Assembly: GCA_002449305.1 (NCBI GenBank)
Contig: DKDI01000035.1
Location: 37,280-101,279, forward strand
Direction of reading: 5' to 3'
Origin: Treponema sp. UBA6852
Lineage (GTDB): Bacteria; Spirochaetota; Spirochaetia; Treponematales; Treponemataceae
DNA: 64,000 nt
Shown: positions 1 through 8,270 of the stretch, piece by piece
Numbering within the stretch: the stretch's first letter is position 1
Layout: the number at the start of each line of letters is the position of its first letter
Program-made: the position numbers and the translations under genes
Notes under the pieces: model-generated
What the model saw: the letters and a program-made list of their open reading frames with translations, nothing else
Told to the model about the DNA's origin: nothing
The model's database searches: none

Positions 1-249
1 GGAGTTCAGCCTTATGTTGCTTTTGATCCGGGTTGGGTAAAAACAGGTTTAAAGGAAAACAACGTTTTCTTAAAAGACTTGCCTATTGTAACTCTTGATG
101 ACGGAAAATCTTATTACAAAGTTTCTGTTTCGCTTGAGTTTCAGCAGAATCCAACCTACACATTTGTAACAATTTGTCCTACTATGGGTTATGTGAAGTA
201 CGACGGACCGGTTTATATCGACGATGTTGTTCTTTATAAAAAAGACTGA
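1..249 (+). CDS. C-terminal end of a carbohydrate-binding or mannanase-type protein (partial)
   Basis: The window opens inside this gene; the frame from base 1 runs open to TGA at 247-249 and gives 82 residues. The tail is beta-rich and ends in VYIDDVVLYKKD, which resembles the last strand of carbohydrate-binding jelly-roll modules found at the C-termini of secreted glycanases. The stop lies 16 nt before the epimerase start, and all following genes act on mannooligosaccharides, so a secreted mannanase or mannan-binding protein is the likeliest identity. That is an inference from context, because the catalytic part is outside the window. Confidence 0.5.
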   Translation, partial: GVQPYVAFDPGWVKTGLKENNVFLKDLPIVTLDDGKSYYKVSVSLEFQQNPTYTFVTICPTMGYVKYDGPVYIDDVVLYKKD

Positions 250-265
250 TAATTGGAGTAATGCA

Positions 266-1447
266 ATGCTTGAAGAAATGTTTGCAGAAGTTGAGAGTGA
301 GCTTATTTATCACATCATTCCTTTCTGGAAAAAAATGAAGGATGATGAGCGCGGCGGATTCTATGGTCTTCTTGATTTCGATTTGAATCTGCATAAGGAT
401 GCTGAAAAAAGCTGCATTCTTAACAGCCGTATTCTATGGTTCTTTTCTAACGCGTATAAGATGCTGGAAGACAAAGAACTTGTAGATTATGCCAAGCACG
501 CCTATAAATTTCTTTGCGATAAATTCTTTGACAAGGAAAATGGCGGAGTGTTCTGGTCTGCAAATGCTGACGGAAGTATTCTTGATTCAACAAAGCATAC
601 TTACAATCAGGCGTTTGCAATTTATGCCTTGTCTAGCTACTACGATATTTCGCACGACAGAAATGCGCTGGATAAAGCATTTGAACTTTACAAGACAATC
701 GAAACTAAATGCCGCGATGCAGATGGATACCTTGAGTCGTTCACTGCTGATTTTAAGCCTAACGAAAATGACAAGCTCAGCGAAAACGGAGTTACTGCCG
801 AACGAACAATGAACACTTTGCTTCATGTCCTTGAAGGTTATACTGAACTTTATCGTGTAAGCCGCAGCGCAGATGTAAAGAAAAATCTTGTTTTTATCTT
901 GAATCAGTTTGCTGACAAAATCTGGAATCCAAAGGAACAAAGGCAGGAAGTTTTCTTTGATAAAAATTTCAATTCGCTGATTGACTTGTATTCTTATGGA
1001 CACGACATAGAAACTTCTTGGCTTGTTGACAGAACTCTTGAAGTTCTTGCCGATGACGAGCTTAGAAAAAAAATTGCGCCAATCACAGAAATAATTCCGT
1101 ACAGAATTCTAAAGACTGCTTATAAAGATAATTCTGTTCTGAACGAATGCGAGCGCGGAAAAAATAGCGAGATTCGCATTTGGTGGGTTCAGGCTGAATC
1201 TGTAGTTGGATTTTTTAACGCATATCAAAAAACAAATGATAAAAAATTTCTTGATGCGGCTAAGTCAGTTTGGAGTTACATCAAGAATTATATAGTTGAC
1301 AAGCGCGCAGGCTCTGAATGGTTTTGGTGTGTTGATTCTGAGCGAAAGCCTTCAACCCGTCAGCCTATAGTTGAGCCGTGGAAATGTCCTTATCACAACG
1401 GACGAATGTGCTTTGAAATAATTTCAAGAATCAAGAGGATAAAATGA
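266..1447 (+). CDS. Cellobiose 2-epimerase (AGE superfamily)
   Basis: A cytoplasmic (alpha/alpha)6-barrel epimerase of 393 residues that would convert beta-1,4-mannobiose to mannosyl-glucose (and cellobiose to glucosyl-mannose). Family signatures are visible along the chain: HTYNQAFAIYALS, the YGHDIETSWL histidine motif, IRIWWVQAES, and the C-terminal WKCPYHNGR histidine motif. Length fits the family (about 390-410). The ATG at 266 has GGAG 7 nt upstream; an in-frame start at 224 would sit inside the previous gene and has no ribosome site. The gene overlaps the following GH130 gene by 4 nt (ATGA), so the two are translationally coupled. The product matches the substrate of that phosphorylase. 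Confidence 0.9.
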   Translation: MLEEMFAEVESELIYHIIPFWKKMKDDERGGFYGLLDFDLNLHKDAEKSCILNSRILWFFSNAYKMLEDKELVDYAKHAYKFLCDKFFDKENGGVFWSANADGSILDSTKHTYNQAFAIYALSSYYDISHDRNALDKAFELYKTIETKCRDADGYLESFTADFKPNENDKLSENGVTAERTMNTLLHVLEGYTELYRVSRSADVKKNLVFILNQFADKIWNPKEQRQEVFFDKNFNSLIDLYSYGHDIETSWLVDRTLEVLADDELRKKIAPITEIIPYRILKTAYKDNSVLNECERGKNSEIRIWWVQAESVVGFFNAYQKTNDKKFLDAAKSVWSYIKNYIVDKRAGSEWFWCVDSERKPSTRQPIVEPWKCPYHNGRMCFEIISRIKRIK

Positions 1448-2619
1448 ACTTTGAAGAAAAAGTAAAAATTCAGACAGAAAAATACGAGTCGCTTATTGCC
1501 ATGAAAAATGAAAAGAGCGATTTTTACAATGGAATCTTTGACCGCTACAAGAACCCAGTTCTTACAAGAAACCATGTTCCGCTTTTTTGGAAGTATGACA
1601 TGAATCCTTCGACAAATCCGTTTTTTATGGAACGGCTTGGCGTGAATGCTGTAATGAATTCCGGGGCATTGTATATAGACGGAAAATTTTATCTTGTTGC
1701 CCGTGTCGAAGGCGCAGACAGGAAATCATTTTTTGCCGTTGCAGAAAGCGTTTCTGGTGTGGACGGATTCAGGTTCTGGGATTATCCTGTTCAGCTTCCA
1801 GACACTTGCTCAGAAGAAACAAATGTTTATGATATGCGTCTTACTCAGCATGAAGACGGATGGATTTACGGAATTTTCTGTTCGGAAAGCAAAGATACAA
1901 AATCAAAGGACTTGAGCGCAGCTGTTGCTTGTGCAGGAATTGTTCGCACAAAAGATTTAAAGAAGTGGGAGCGTCTTCCAAACTTAAAGACATTGCGCTC
2001 TCCTCAGCAAAGAAACGTTGTCCTTCTTCCTGAATTTGTAAACGGAAAATATGCATTTTACACGCGCCCGATGGATGACTTTATTGATACAGGAAGCGGC
2101 GGTGGAGTAGGCTTTGGTCTTTGCGATGACATAACAAATGCCGTAATTGACGAAGAAAAAATTTCAAGCCGAAGAAAATACCACACAATTACAGAAGTAA
2201 AAAACGGAGCTGGAGCAGTTCCAATAAAAACAGAACTTGGCTGGATTCATATTGCGCATGGAGTCCGCAACACAGCTGCCGGTCTTCGCTACGTGCTTTA
2301 TTGTTTTGCGACTGATTTAAAAGATCCGTCAAAAGTAATCGCCGAACCTTCAGGGCTTTTCCTTGGACCGCTTGGAGAAGAGCGTGTGGGAGATGTTTCT
2401 AATGTTGTGTTTACAAACGGAGCTGCGGTTACGCCGTCGGGCAATGTTTATATTTATTATGCCTCAAGCGACACAAGGCTTCATGTTGCGACAACAACAC
2501 TTGAAAAACTTACCGACTATGTATTCAACACGCCGTCTGACCCGGGACGTTCTGCTGACTGCGTAAAACAAAGGTGCGATTTTATTGCAAAAAATCTTGA
2601 GTTCATAAACAAAAAATAA
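1444..2619 (+). CDS. GH130 4-O-beta-D-mannosyl-D-glucose phosphorylase
   Basis: 391 residues, five-bladed beta-propeller family GH130, subfamily 1 by overall length and the N-terminal extension. It would phosphorolyse mannosyl-glucose to mannose 1-phosphate and glucose in the cytoplasm. Visible signatures are ERLGVNAVMNSGALYIDGK, LVARVEGADRKSFFAVAES and the catalytic-Asp segment ETNVYDMRLTQ, followed by the late propeller segment HIAHGVRN. The start ATG overlaps the epimerase stop. Position directly behind the 2-epimerase is the classical order for the mannan phosphorolysis pathway. Subfamily assignment is from memory of the family and not from an alignment. Confidence 0.88.
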   Translation: MNFEEKVKIQTEKYESLIAMKNEKSDFYNGIFDRYKNPVLTRNHVPLFWKYDMNPSTNPFFMERLGVNAVMNSGALYIDGKFYLVARVEGADRKSFFAVAESVSGVDGFRFWDYPVQLPDTCSEETNVYDMRLTQHEDGWIYGIFCSESKDTKSKDLSAAVACAGIVRTKDLKKWERLPNLKTLRSPQQRNVVLLPEFVNGKYAFYTRPMDDFIDTGSGGGVGFGLCDDITNAVIDEEKISSRRKYHTITEVKNGAGAVPIKTELGWIHIAHGVRNTAAGLRYVLYCFATDLKDPSKVIAEPSGLFLGPLGEERVGDVSNVVFTNGAAVTPSGNVYIYYASSDTRLHVATTTLEKLTDYVFNTPSDPGRSADCVKQRCDFIAKNLEFINKK

Positions 2620-2637
2620 ATTTCGGAGAATAAAAAA

Positions 2638-3627
2638 ATGATTAAGATTAAAGGTGAATCAATTCCAAATATGCCGTGGGAAGACAAACCTGCTGTCTTT
2701 GACAAACCTGTCTGGCGTTATTCTAAAAACCCTGTTATCGGAAGAAATCCTATCCCTAATGTAACCCGCATATTCAACAGCGCAGTTGCATTGTGGAAAG
2801 ACGGCGGTTTTGTCGGCGTGTTCCGTGCTGAAACTTGCAACGGAATTCCTTACCTTTACTACGGATTCAGTGATGACGCTCTCAATTGGAAATTCAGCAG
2901 CGATAAAATTAAAATCACTGACGAAAACGGAAACGATGTAAGTCCGAACTACGCTTACGATCCGCGCCTTGTAAAAATTGATGATGTCTATCACATAATT
3001 TGGTGCACGGATTTTCACGGAGCTTCAATCGGAATCGCGACAACAAAAGACTTCAAGACTTTCACTTCTAAAGGCAACGGTTTTCTTCCGTTCAACAGAA
3101 ACGGTGTCTTGTTCCCAAGAAAATTCAACGGAAAATATTATATTATGACACGACCGTCAGACAGCGGACACACTCCGTTTGGCGACATTTTCCTTTCTGA
3201 AAGCGACGACCTTTTGCACTGGGGCAACCACAAATGGATTATGGGAAAATCAAGCCAGTGGTGGCAGTCTGTAAAAATCGGCGCGGGTTGTGCTCCAATT
3301 GAAACAGAAGAAGGCTGGCTTTTGTTCTATCACGGAGTTACAGGAACTTGCTCCGGCTTTGTTTATTCAATGGGCGCGGCACTTTTAGACTTAGAAGATC
3401 CTTCAAAAGTGATTCATCGCTGCGGAAACTTTCTTCTTACTCCTGAAGTTGAATACGAAGAGCGTGGTTTTGTTGCGAATGTTGTGTTCCCTTGTGCTGC
3501 TCTTGTTGACGCTGATACAAATAGAATCGCGATTTACTATGGAGCGGCCGATACAAACACAGCTTTATGCTTTACAACTGTTGACGATGTTATTTCTTAC
3601 ATCAAAAAATATGACATCGTAAAGTGA
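2638..3627 (+). CDS. GH130 beta-1,4-mannooligosaccharide phosphorylase
   Basis: 329 residues, a second and shorter GH130 protein that resembles subfamily 2 enzymes, which trim mannose from longer mannooligosaccharides as mannose 1-phosphate. Signatures: NPIPNVTRIFNSAVALWKDG, GVFRAETCNG, the catalytic-Asp segment YAYDPRLVKID, MTRPSDSGHTPFGDI and LLFYHGVTGTC. It starts 18 nt after the first phosphorylase, with CGGAGA 8 nt before the ATG. Together the two paralogues would cover disaccharide and oligosaccharide substrates. Exact chain-length preference cannot be read from sequence. Confidence 0.87.
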   Translation: MIKIKGESIPNMPWEDKPAVFDKPVWRYSKNPVIGRNPIPNVTRIFNSAVALWKDGGFVGVFRAETCNGIPYLYYGFSDDALNWKFSSDKIKITDENGNDVSPNYAYDPRLVKIDDVYHIIWCTDFHGASIGIATTKDFKTFTSKGNGFLPFNRNGVLFPRKFNGKYYIMTRPSDSGHTPFGDIFLSESDDLLHWGNHKWIMGKSSQWWQSVKIGAGCAPIETEEGWLLFYHGVTGTCSGFVYSMGAALLDLEDPSKVIHRCGNFLLTPEVEYEERGFVANVVFPCAALVDADTNRIAIYYGAADTNTALCFTTVDDVISYIKKYDIVK

Positions 3628-3636
3628 GATGCAAAA

Positions 3637-4410
3637 ATGCTAAAGCTTAATCCTATTCAGTGTGATAAAATCTGGGGATACGAAAGGTGGATAGCTTCTA
3701 CTCATCCTGATGGCTGCCAAAAAGATTTTCTAAATGCCATTGGAAAGGAATATCCGCTTATCGTGAAAGTAATTCAGGCGAATGAAACTCTTTCTGTTCA
3801 GGTTCATCCTGATGACGAAACTGCAAAAAAACTTGAAGGGGAAGGCGTGCGCGGAAAAACTGAATGCTGGTATGTTCTTGATGCAGAGCCTGATGCCAAG
3901 CTTGCATACGGAATAAAAGAAAATTTTTCCAAGGAGCAGATTGCTTCTTCTATACAGCAGGGAACTTTTCAAAATGAACTGAATTTTATCAGCGTAAAGA
4001 AAGGCGACTTTGTTTTTATTCCCTCTGGAACAGTCCACGCCATTGGAAAAGGAATCCGTGTTTTGGAAGTTCAGCAGTCAAGCAACATAACTTACAGAAT
4101 GTATGACTGGGGACGTCCGCGCGAGCTTCATGTTCAAAAAAGCCTTGCATCTCTTAAGAATAATAAGTTGCTAAAGACAGGTCCTTTTCCTGGAAAGTTT
4201 GAGTGCGAATATTTTTCACTTGAATTATTTGAGGAAAAAAGCTTTGTTCCCAAGAAACTGACTTTGCTTTACTTGCTTGAAGGTCAGAATGTTGAGCTTT
4301 GCGGTTCTGATGAAACAAAAATTCAGATGGAGCAAGAAGATATTGCTGTTGTTTTCCCTGATGAAACAGTTTCTATAACTGAAAATGCAAAGTTCATGAA
4401 GATTTGTTAG
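3637..4410 (+). CDS. manA: Mannose-6-phosphate isomerase, class I
   Basis: 257-residue zinc cupin enzyme that interconverts mannose 6-phosphate and fructose 6-phosphate, bringing mannose into glycolysis. Recognisable motifs are KIWGYERW near the N-terminus, SVQVHPDDE with the metal-binding histidine, KTECWYVLD, FVFIPSGTVHAIGKGIRVLEVQQSSN, and TYRMYDWGR. It is shorter than the E. coli enzyme and fits the compact Bacillus-like form. It lies 9 nt after the second phosphorylase and is the last gene of the mannan operon; a hairpin-rich tandem repeat begins at its stop codon. Confidence 0.93.
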   Translation: MLKLNPIQCDKIWGYERWIASTHPDGCQKDFLNAIGKEYPLIVKVIQANETLSVQVHPDDETAKKLEGEGVRGKTECWYVLDAEPDAKLAYGIKENFSKEQIASSIQQGTFQNELNFISVKKGDFVFIPSGTVHAIGKGIRVLEVQQSSNITYRMYDWGRPRELHVQKSLASLKNNKLLKTGPFPGKFECEYFSLELFEEKSFVPKKLTLLYLLEGQNVELCGSDETKIQMEQEDIAVVFPDETVSITENAKFMKIC

Positions 4411-4660
4411 TTCTATAAAGTGTTTTATGGCCAGAAACAACTATTTTTGGTTATAAAACACTTTACTTTTTGTCAAAATAAAGTGTTTTTATTAAAAAAC
4501 TAGATGATTTTAGTTTAAAAACAACTAGTTTTTGTCAAAAAACAGATGAAATTTGTCTTAAGACAAGTGTTTTTAGTCTAAAAATAGATGAATTTGTGTC
4601 ATAAACAAGTGTTTTTCCTTTAAAAACAGATGAATTTGCTCAGAAACAAACTCTTTTTAC
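4410..4660. repeat. Degenerate 42-nt tandem repeat forming hairpins, about six units
   Basis: AT-rich noncoding array after manA. Units of exactly 42 nt can be cut at 4493-4534, 4535-4576, 4577-4618 and 4619-4660, and two more diverged units precede them (about 4410-4449 and 4450-4491). Each has an A-rich left half with (A)AAACAGATGA-like text and a right half ending in a variant of ACAAGTGTTTTT. The first units contain perfect dyads, for example TAAAGTGTTTTAT against ATAAAACACTTTA, AAAACACTTTA against TAAAGTGTTTT, and AAAAACTAG against CTAGTTTTT. No spacer-like unique segments exist, so it is not CRISPR. Confidence 0.75.
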
Positions 4661-4771
4661 TCTCTGACTAAAATTTAAATGCACTGCTATTTAAAAGTAC
4701 TTTGAAGTTTTTAGATATTTTTCTTTTAAATGTATCCTGTTTTTATGGACAACTTATCTTTGTTTTTTCTC

Positions 4772-4799
4772 TTGATAAATTTAGTCAAAATCTTATAAT
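4772..4799 (+). promoter_or_regulatory. Sigma70-type promoter, near-leaderless
   Basis: TTGATA (4772-4777), 16-nt spacer, TATAAT (4794-4799). The ATG at 4810 follows 10 nt later, so the predicted leader is only a few bases. Confidence 0.7.
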
Positions 4800-4809
4800 C
4801 GGAATTGAA

Positions 4810-5550
4810 ATGAAGAGATTTTTTTTGCTTTTCGGTTTGATTTTATCCTGCGCTTTTTGCTTTGCTTTTCCGAGCGTTTCGCAGTTTGTCGAAGCCGGCA
4901 CTGGCTATGTTGCGGCAAAAAATGTGGAGCGTGACTTCAATCCCTTTAACTTTACTTACGGAATCGAGGAAAAGAACGAAAATTTCCTGAATTTTGCGCC
5001 GAATTTCAAGGCACTTGCTTCCGTTCAGTTTTCCGACAATATTTTTGACTTTACAACGCTCGGCAACTATTTTATTCCGCGGATGAACCAAGAGACTGAA
5101 TCCCAGAAAATCGGCTTCGGCGCGGAATTTATCTATCATTTTCAGCGTTATTACGATTTGTATTCTGAGCACGACATTTATCTTGAAAGTGTTTTTCGTC
5201 TTGCGCTAAAAGACAGGCTTTTTTTTCTTGCAAATCTAGGTTCTGGCTTGAAATTTGCGCAAATTGACGCTGTTGACCGCGATTTTCTTTGGGATTTTTC
5301 TTTGAGCGGCTCTGTCGCCTTGAATTATTATTTTGACTGTGGCGCAGAAATTTACGGCTCTGTCGTCTCGCACACTCTTTACCGCTATCCGCTTGCGTTC
5401 ACGCCGCTTTATTCTCTGGGTTTCGCATGGAATTTCAAGAGAGAATTCAGGCTCTCTTCTGATTTTGGCTTTCGCCTGCGCGACCAGTTTGTTGTTGCTC
5501 CTTACATCGACCGCTACGAATGGAATTTAAAAGCGAGGTTTTCATTTTGA
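4810..5550 (+). CDS. Secreted outer-membrane beta-barrel candidate, unknown function
   Basis: 246 residues. The N-terminus MKRFFLLFGLILSCAFCFAF is a signal peptide. The mature part alternates hydrophobic and polar residues with many aromatic residues (for example LNYYFDCGAEIYGSVVSH and FRLSSDFGFRLRDQF), and the chain ends in a terminal phenylalanine (RFSF), all typical of outer-membrane barrels. I do not recognise a named family. The ATG at 4810 is preferred to an upstream in-frame ATG at 4702 because it begins the signal peptide and sits just behind the promoter. It overlaps the next gene by 4 nt. Confidence 0.65.
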   Translation: MKRFFLLFGLILSCAFCFAFPSVSQFVEAGTGYVAAKNVERDFNPFNFTYGIEEKNENFLNFAPNFKALASVQFSDNIFDFTTLGNYFIPRMNQETESQKIGFGAEFIYHFQRYYDLYSEHDIYLESVFRLALKDRLFFLANLGSGLKFAQIDAVDRDFLWDFSLSGSVALNYYFDCGAEIYGSVVSHTLYRYPLAFTPLYSLGFAWNFKREFRLSSDFGFRLRDQFVVAPYIDRYEWNLKARFSF

Positions 5551-6491
5551 GAAGGTTTAGAAGACTTTTAAATTTGATTTCAATTTTGTTTTTGATTTCG
5601 CTTGCTTTTTCTTCATGCGCGAACTACGGTTTTTACCAGTTTTTGTTCGGCGAGGAAGACGTTGACGAGAGATTCAGCGGATTTTTAGACTTGAGCGGCG
5701 AAACTGTCCTTTCTTCCGGTTTGGACTTGGGCGGAAAATACAGCTTTATCGTTGTTACAGACGTTCACATTGGAGCGGGCGACGTTCACTCTTCAAAAAT
5801 GAATGATTTCTTAGACGAGATTTCTTCCCTTTTTGAAAGCAGCGACAAGACAAAAGTTCCGAGATTCATAGTGAACTTGGGCGACACTGCCGACGGCGGG
5901 CATTTATCCGAATTCAATGAATACAATTCCTATCTTGAAAAAATCAAAAAGCTTGCGCTTAAAAAAAATGTTGTAAGCTCGGCGGAAGATTTTAAGGTTT
6001 ACACGATTCTTGGAAACCACGACCTTTACAACAACGGCTGGACAGACTGGAAAAAGACGATTTATCCGTACAAGTCATCGTATTATTTTTCGCTTTCCTC
6101 AGGCCCAGCCGGTTCAGCTTTGTTGCCGTTCTCTTTTTATTTTGTTGACACTGGAAACGGCGCGTTTGGAAAAGACCAGCTTGACGCTCTTGAAAAATTG
6201 CTGAAGTCAGATGCGAACCCGAAGATGGTTTTCTCGCATTATCCTTTTTACAGCGACAACGTTCCTTTGATGGCTCTTGAAGACACAGCTGAGCGCAATT
6301 ATCTTCTTTCGCTTTTTGCAAAAAACAACGTGAAATCTCTTTTCGGCGGACACGTTCACAGGGTTTTTGAGCACGATTTAGGCAGCTTTTCGCAAGTGAA
6401 CACTTCCGCACTTTTTAAGAACGGCGCATTCCGCCTTGTTACAGTGGACGAAAGCAGCGCAAGCGTCTCAACAAAGCTGATTGAGTTTTAG
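5547..6491 (+). CDS. Metallophosphoesterase lipoprotein (calcineurin-like)
   Basis: 314 residues. All calcineurin-like motifs are present in order: VVTDVHIGAGDVH, NLGDTADGG, LGNHDLY, FSHYPFYS and GGHVHRVF, so a dimetal phosphoesterase is secure, though the substrate is unknown. A lipobox (LAFSSC, Cys24) indicates a lipid-anchored protein outside the cytoplasm. I chose TTG at 5547 because it overlaps the previous stop (TTGA), has GAGG 8 nt upstream, and gives a normal signal peptide; ATG at 5520 would add nine residues before it. It is co-transcribed with the barrel candidate. Confidence 0.85.
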   Translation: MRRFRRLLNLISILFLISLAFSSCANYGFYQFLFGEEDVDERFSGFLDLSGETVLSSGLDLGGKYSFIVVTDVHIGAGDVHSSKMNDFLDEISSLFESSDKTKVPRFIVNLGDTADGGHLSEFNEYNSYLEKIKKLALKKNVVSSAEDFKVYTILGNHDLYNNGWTDWKKTIYPYKSSYYFSLSSGPAGSALLPFSFYFVDTGNGAFGKDQLDALEKLLKSDANPKMVFSHYPFYSDNVPLMALEDTAERNYLLSLFAKNNVKSLFGGHVHRVFEHDLGSFSQVNTSALFKNGAFRLVTVDESSASVSTKLIEF

Positions 6492-6535
6492 CTGTTGTTT
6501 TTCTATATTGAACTAAAACTTAATATTCGGATTGA

Positions 6536-6946
6536 CTAGAATTTAAATGCGCGCTGCTGTTTTAAAAGCGATTTGAGTTTTTTTGTTTTAAGGCGTTTCT
6601 CTTTTGAAGCTGCACTTGGCTTTGTTTTTATGCGCTTTTTGGTGATTTTTACAGCTGAAGTGATTTTTGATTCAAGCCGTTCCAGCGCAATTTTTCTGTT
6701 TTGCTCTTGAAATCTTGAATCTTCGCAGTCAATAAAAATTTCAAAATCTTTGTTAATTGAAGATTTTAACTTGGCTGTTAAAAGTTCCAGTTCTTTTTCA
6801 GAAAGTCCTGCAAGCTTTGAAAGTGGAATTGAAATGTGAACTTTTGTATTTACTTTGTTTACATTTTGTCCGCCTTTTCCGCTGGAACGTGCAAATGAAA
6901 AAACTGCGTTGCTGCAAATTGAATTGTGGAGTTCTTCTTTGTCCAT
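6536..6946 (-). CDS. arfB: Peptidyl-tRNA hydrolase ArfB-like (GGQ domain)
   Basis: 136 residues. It carries the release-factor GGQ loop (SSGKGGQNVNKVNTKVHI) with the glutamine at residue 27, close to Q28 of E. coli ArfB, and a long basic C-terminal tail (KKRIKTKPSAASKEKRLKTK) that in ArfB enters the mRNA channel of stalled ribosomes. Expected role: hydrolysis of peptidyl-tRNA on non-stop ribosomes. The start at 6946 is chosen because it reproduces ArfB spacing; an upstream start at 7015 would add 23 unlikely residues. Neither start has a strong ribosome site. Confidence 0.85.
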   Translation of the reverse strand: MDKEELHNSICSNAVFSFARSSGKGGQNVNKVNTKVHISIPLSKLAGLSEKELELLTAKLKSSINKDFEIFIDCEDSRFQEQNRKIALERLESKITSAVKITKKRIKTKPSAASKEKRLKTKKLKSLLKQQRAFKF

Positions 6947-7034
6947 TGAATTTTTTTCGTAAAAATATTTCAGTCTGAAAAAAAAGGGATGTCCTAAAAG
7001 TATCTTTTCTGTCATTTTCGGAGCAGACCCGAAA

Positions 7035-7135
7035 ATCTAAATGCATATATTTAAATCATTTAGAGATTACTAACCGAGTTTGCTATGCAAACATCGCAGT
7101 ATCAAGTACAACAATGACATTTAGAACTTATTAGA
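7035..7135. repeat. Dispersed repeat element, internal-module copy
   Basis: Contains ATCTAAATG and CATTTAGAGAT as an inverted pair, then the ACCGAGTTTG...GCAAACATCGCAGT segment and ACAATGACAT. The same modules occur in the same order near 63560-63690 and in part near 49630-49720. The outer terminal repeats of the family are missing here. Confidence 0.65.
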
Positions 7136-7156
7136 CATCCCCTTGCTTGTTGTTTT

Positions 7157-8248
7157 CTACAGATTGTCAAAAAATCCTTTTGCCTTTAAAAGTTCTGCGT
7201 TCAGGATTCCGCCAAGGGCTGCACCGCGCTTTGTGTTGTGGCTAAGCGAAACAAACTTTATGTCAAACACATTGCATGGGCGAAGGCGTCCTATTACGCA
7301 AGCCATTCCTTTTTCTGTCTCGCGGTCGCGTCGTGGCTGCGGACGGTTTTCTTCGTGACGAACAACAATCGGATGTTCCGGTGCGCTCGGAAGATTCAAT
7401 TCCTGTGGAACTGATTTATAAGAAGTCCAGATTTTTTCAATTTCTTCAAGGCTTGGCTTTTTGTCCGCAAACTCAAGAGAAACACAAGCTGTATGTCCGT
7501 CGATTACAGGAACGCGCGTACAAGTTGAAGAGACAACCGGATATTCAGCGTTCACGATTTTTCCGTCCTGAACTTTTCCAAGAATCTTAAGGCATTCTTT
7601 TTCTGTCTTTTCTTCTTCGCCGCCGATGAACGGAACGATATTGTCAATCATGTCAAAAGAAGGAACGCCCGGATAACCAGCTCCGCTTGTTGCCTGCAAA
7701 GTTGTAACAATCATTCTTTTGATTGGATAGCCAGCCTGAATCAACGCATGAATCGGCATCATATAAGTCTGGAGCGAACAGTTCGGCTTTACTGCAATAA
7801 ATCCTTTGTCCCAGCCGTGGTGCTTTTTCTGCTCGGCAATAACATCAAGATGAGAATAGTTGATTTCCGGCACAAGCATTGGAACATCTTCTGTCCAGCG
7901 GTTTGCAGAAGCATTAGAAACAACAGGAATTCCTTCTGCGGCATAAGCAGCTTCCAAAGCCTTTATTTCTTCCTTGCCCATTTCAAGCGCAGAAAAAACA
8001 AACTGACATTTTCCAAGAGCCTTTTTTTCATCGTTTGCATCCTCAACAATCAAATCCGCAACGCCGGCAGGAATTTCAGCGCCGATAAGCCAACGGTTCT
8101 TTACCGCATCTTTGTATGCTTTTCCAGCTGAACGTGGGCTTGCCGCAACGTAAGTCACTTCAAACCAAGGATGATTTTCCAAAAGTTTTATATAACGTTG
8201 GCCAACCATTCCAGTTGCACCCAAAACACCTACTTTAATCTTTTCCAT
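7157..8248 (-). CDS. asd: Aspartate-semialdehyde dehydrogenase
   Basis: 363 residues. It reduces aspartyl-4-phosphate to aspartate semialdehyde, the branch point for lysine/diaminopimelate, threonine and methionine. It has the NADP-binding GVLGATGMVGQRY loop at the N-terminus, the catalytic cysteine in AVKPNCSLQTY, and the substrate-binding VVSSTCTRVPVIDGH segment; the C-terminal HNTKRGAALGGILNAELL region is typical. Overall it resembles the archaeal/fungal-type Asd branch more than the E. coli one. ATG at 8248 follows AAGGAG at good spacing; the GTG at 8257 lies inside that ribosome site. It lies 22 nt behind dapA. Confidence 0.95.
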   Translation of the reverse strand: MEKIKVGVLGATGMVGQRYIKLLENHPWFEVTYVAASPRSAGKAYKDAVKNRWLIGAEIPAGVADLIVEDANDEKKALGKCQFVFSALEMGKEEIKALEAAYAAEGIPVVSNASANRWTEDVPMLVPEINYSHLDVIAEQKKHHGWDKGFIAVKPNCSLQTYMMPIHALIQAGYPIKRMIVTTLQATSGAGYPGVPSFDMIDNIVPFIGGEEEKTEKECLKILGKVQDGKIVNAEYPVVSSTCTRVPVIDGHTACVSLEFADKKPSLEEIEKIWTSYKSVPQELNLPSAPEHPIVVRHEENRPQPRRDRETEKGMACVIGRLRPCNVFDIKFVSLSHNTKRGAALGGILNAELLKAKGFFDNL

Positions 8249-8270
8249 AAAAAGCACTCCTTCTTTTCTA

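Noticed and set aside
4410..4660. CRISPR array
   Set aside because: Units are contiguous and all parts are related; there are no unique spacers between identical repeats, and no cas genes.
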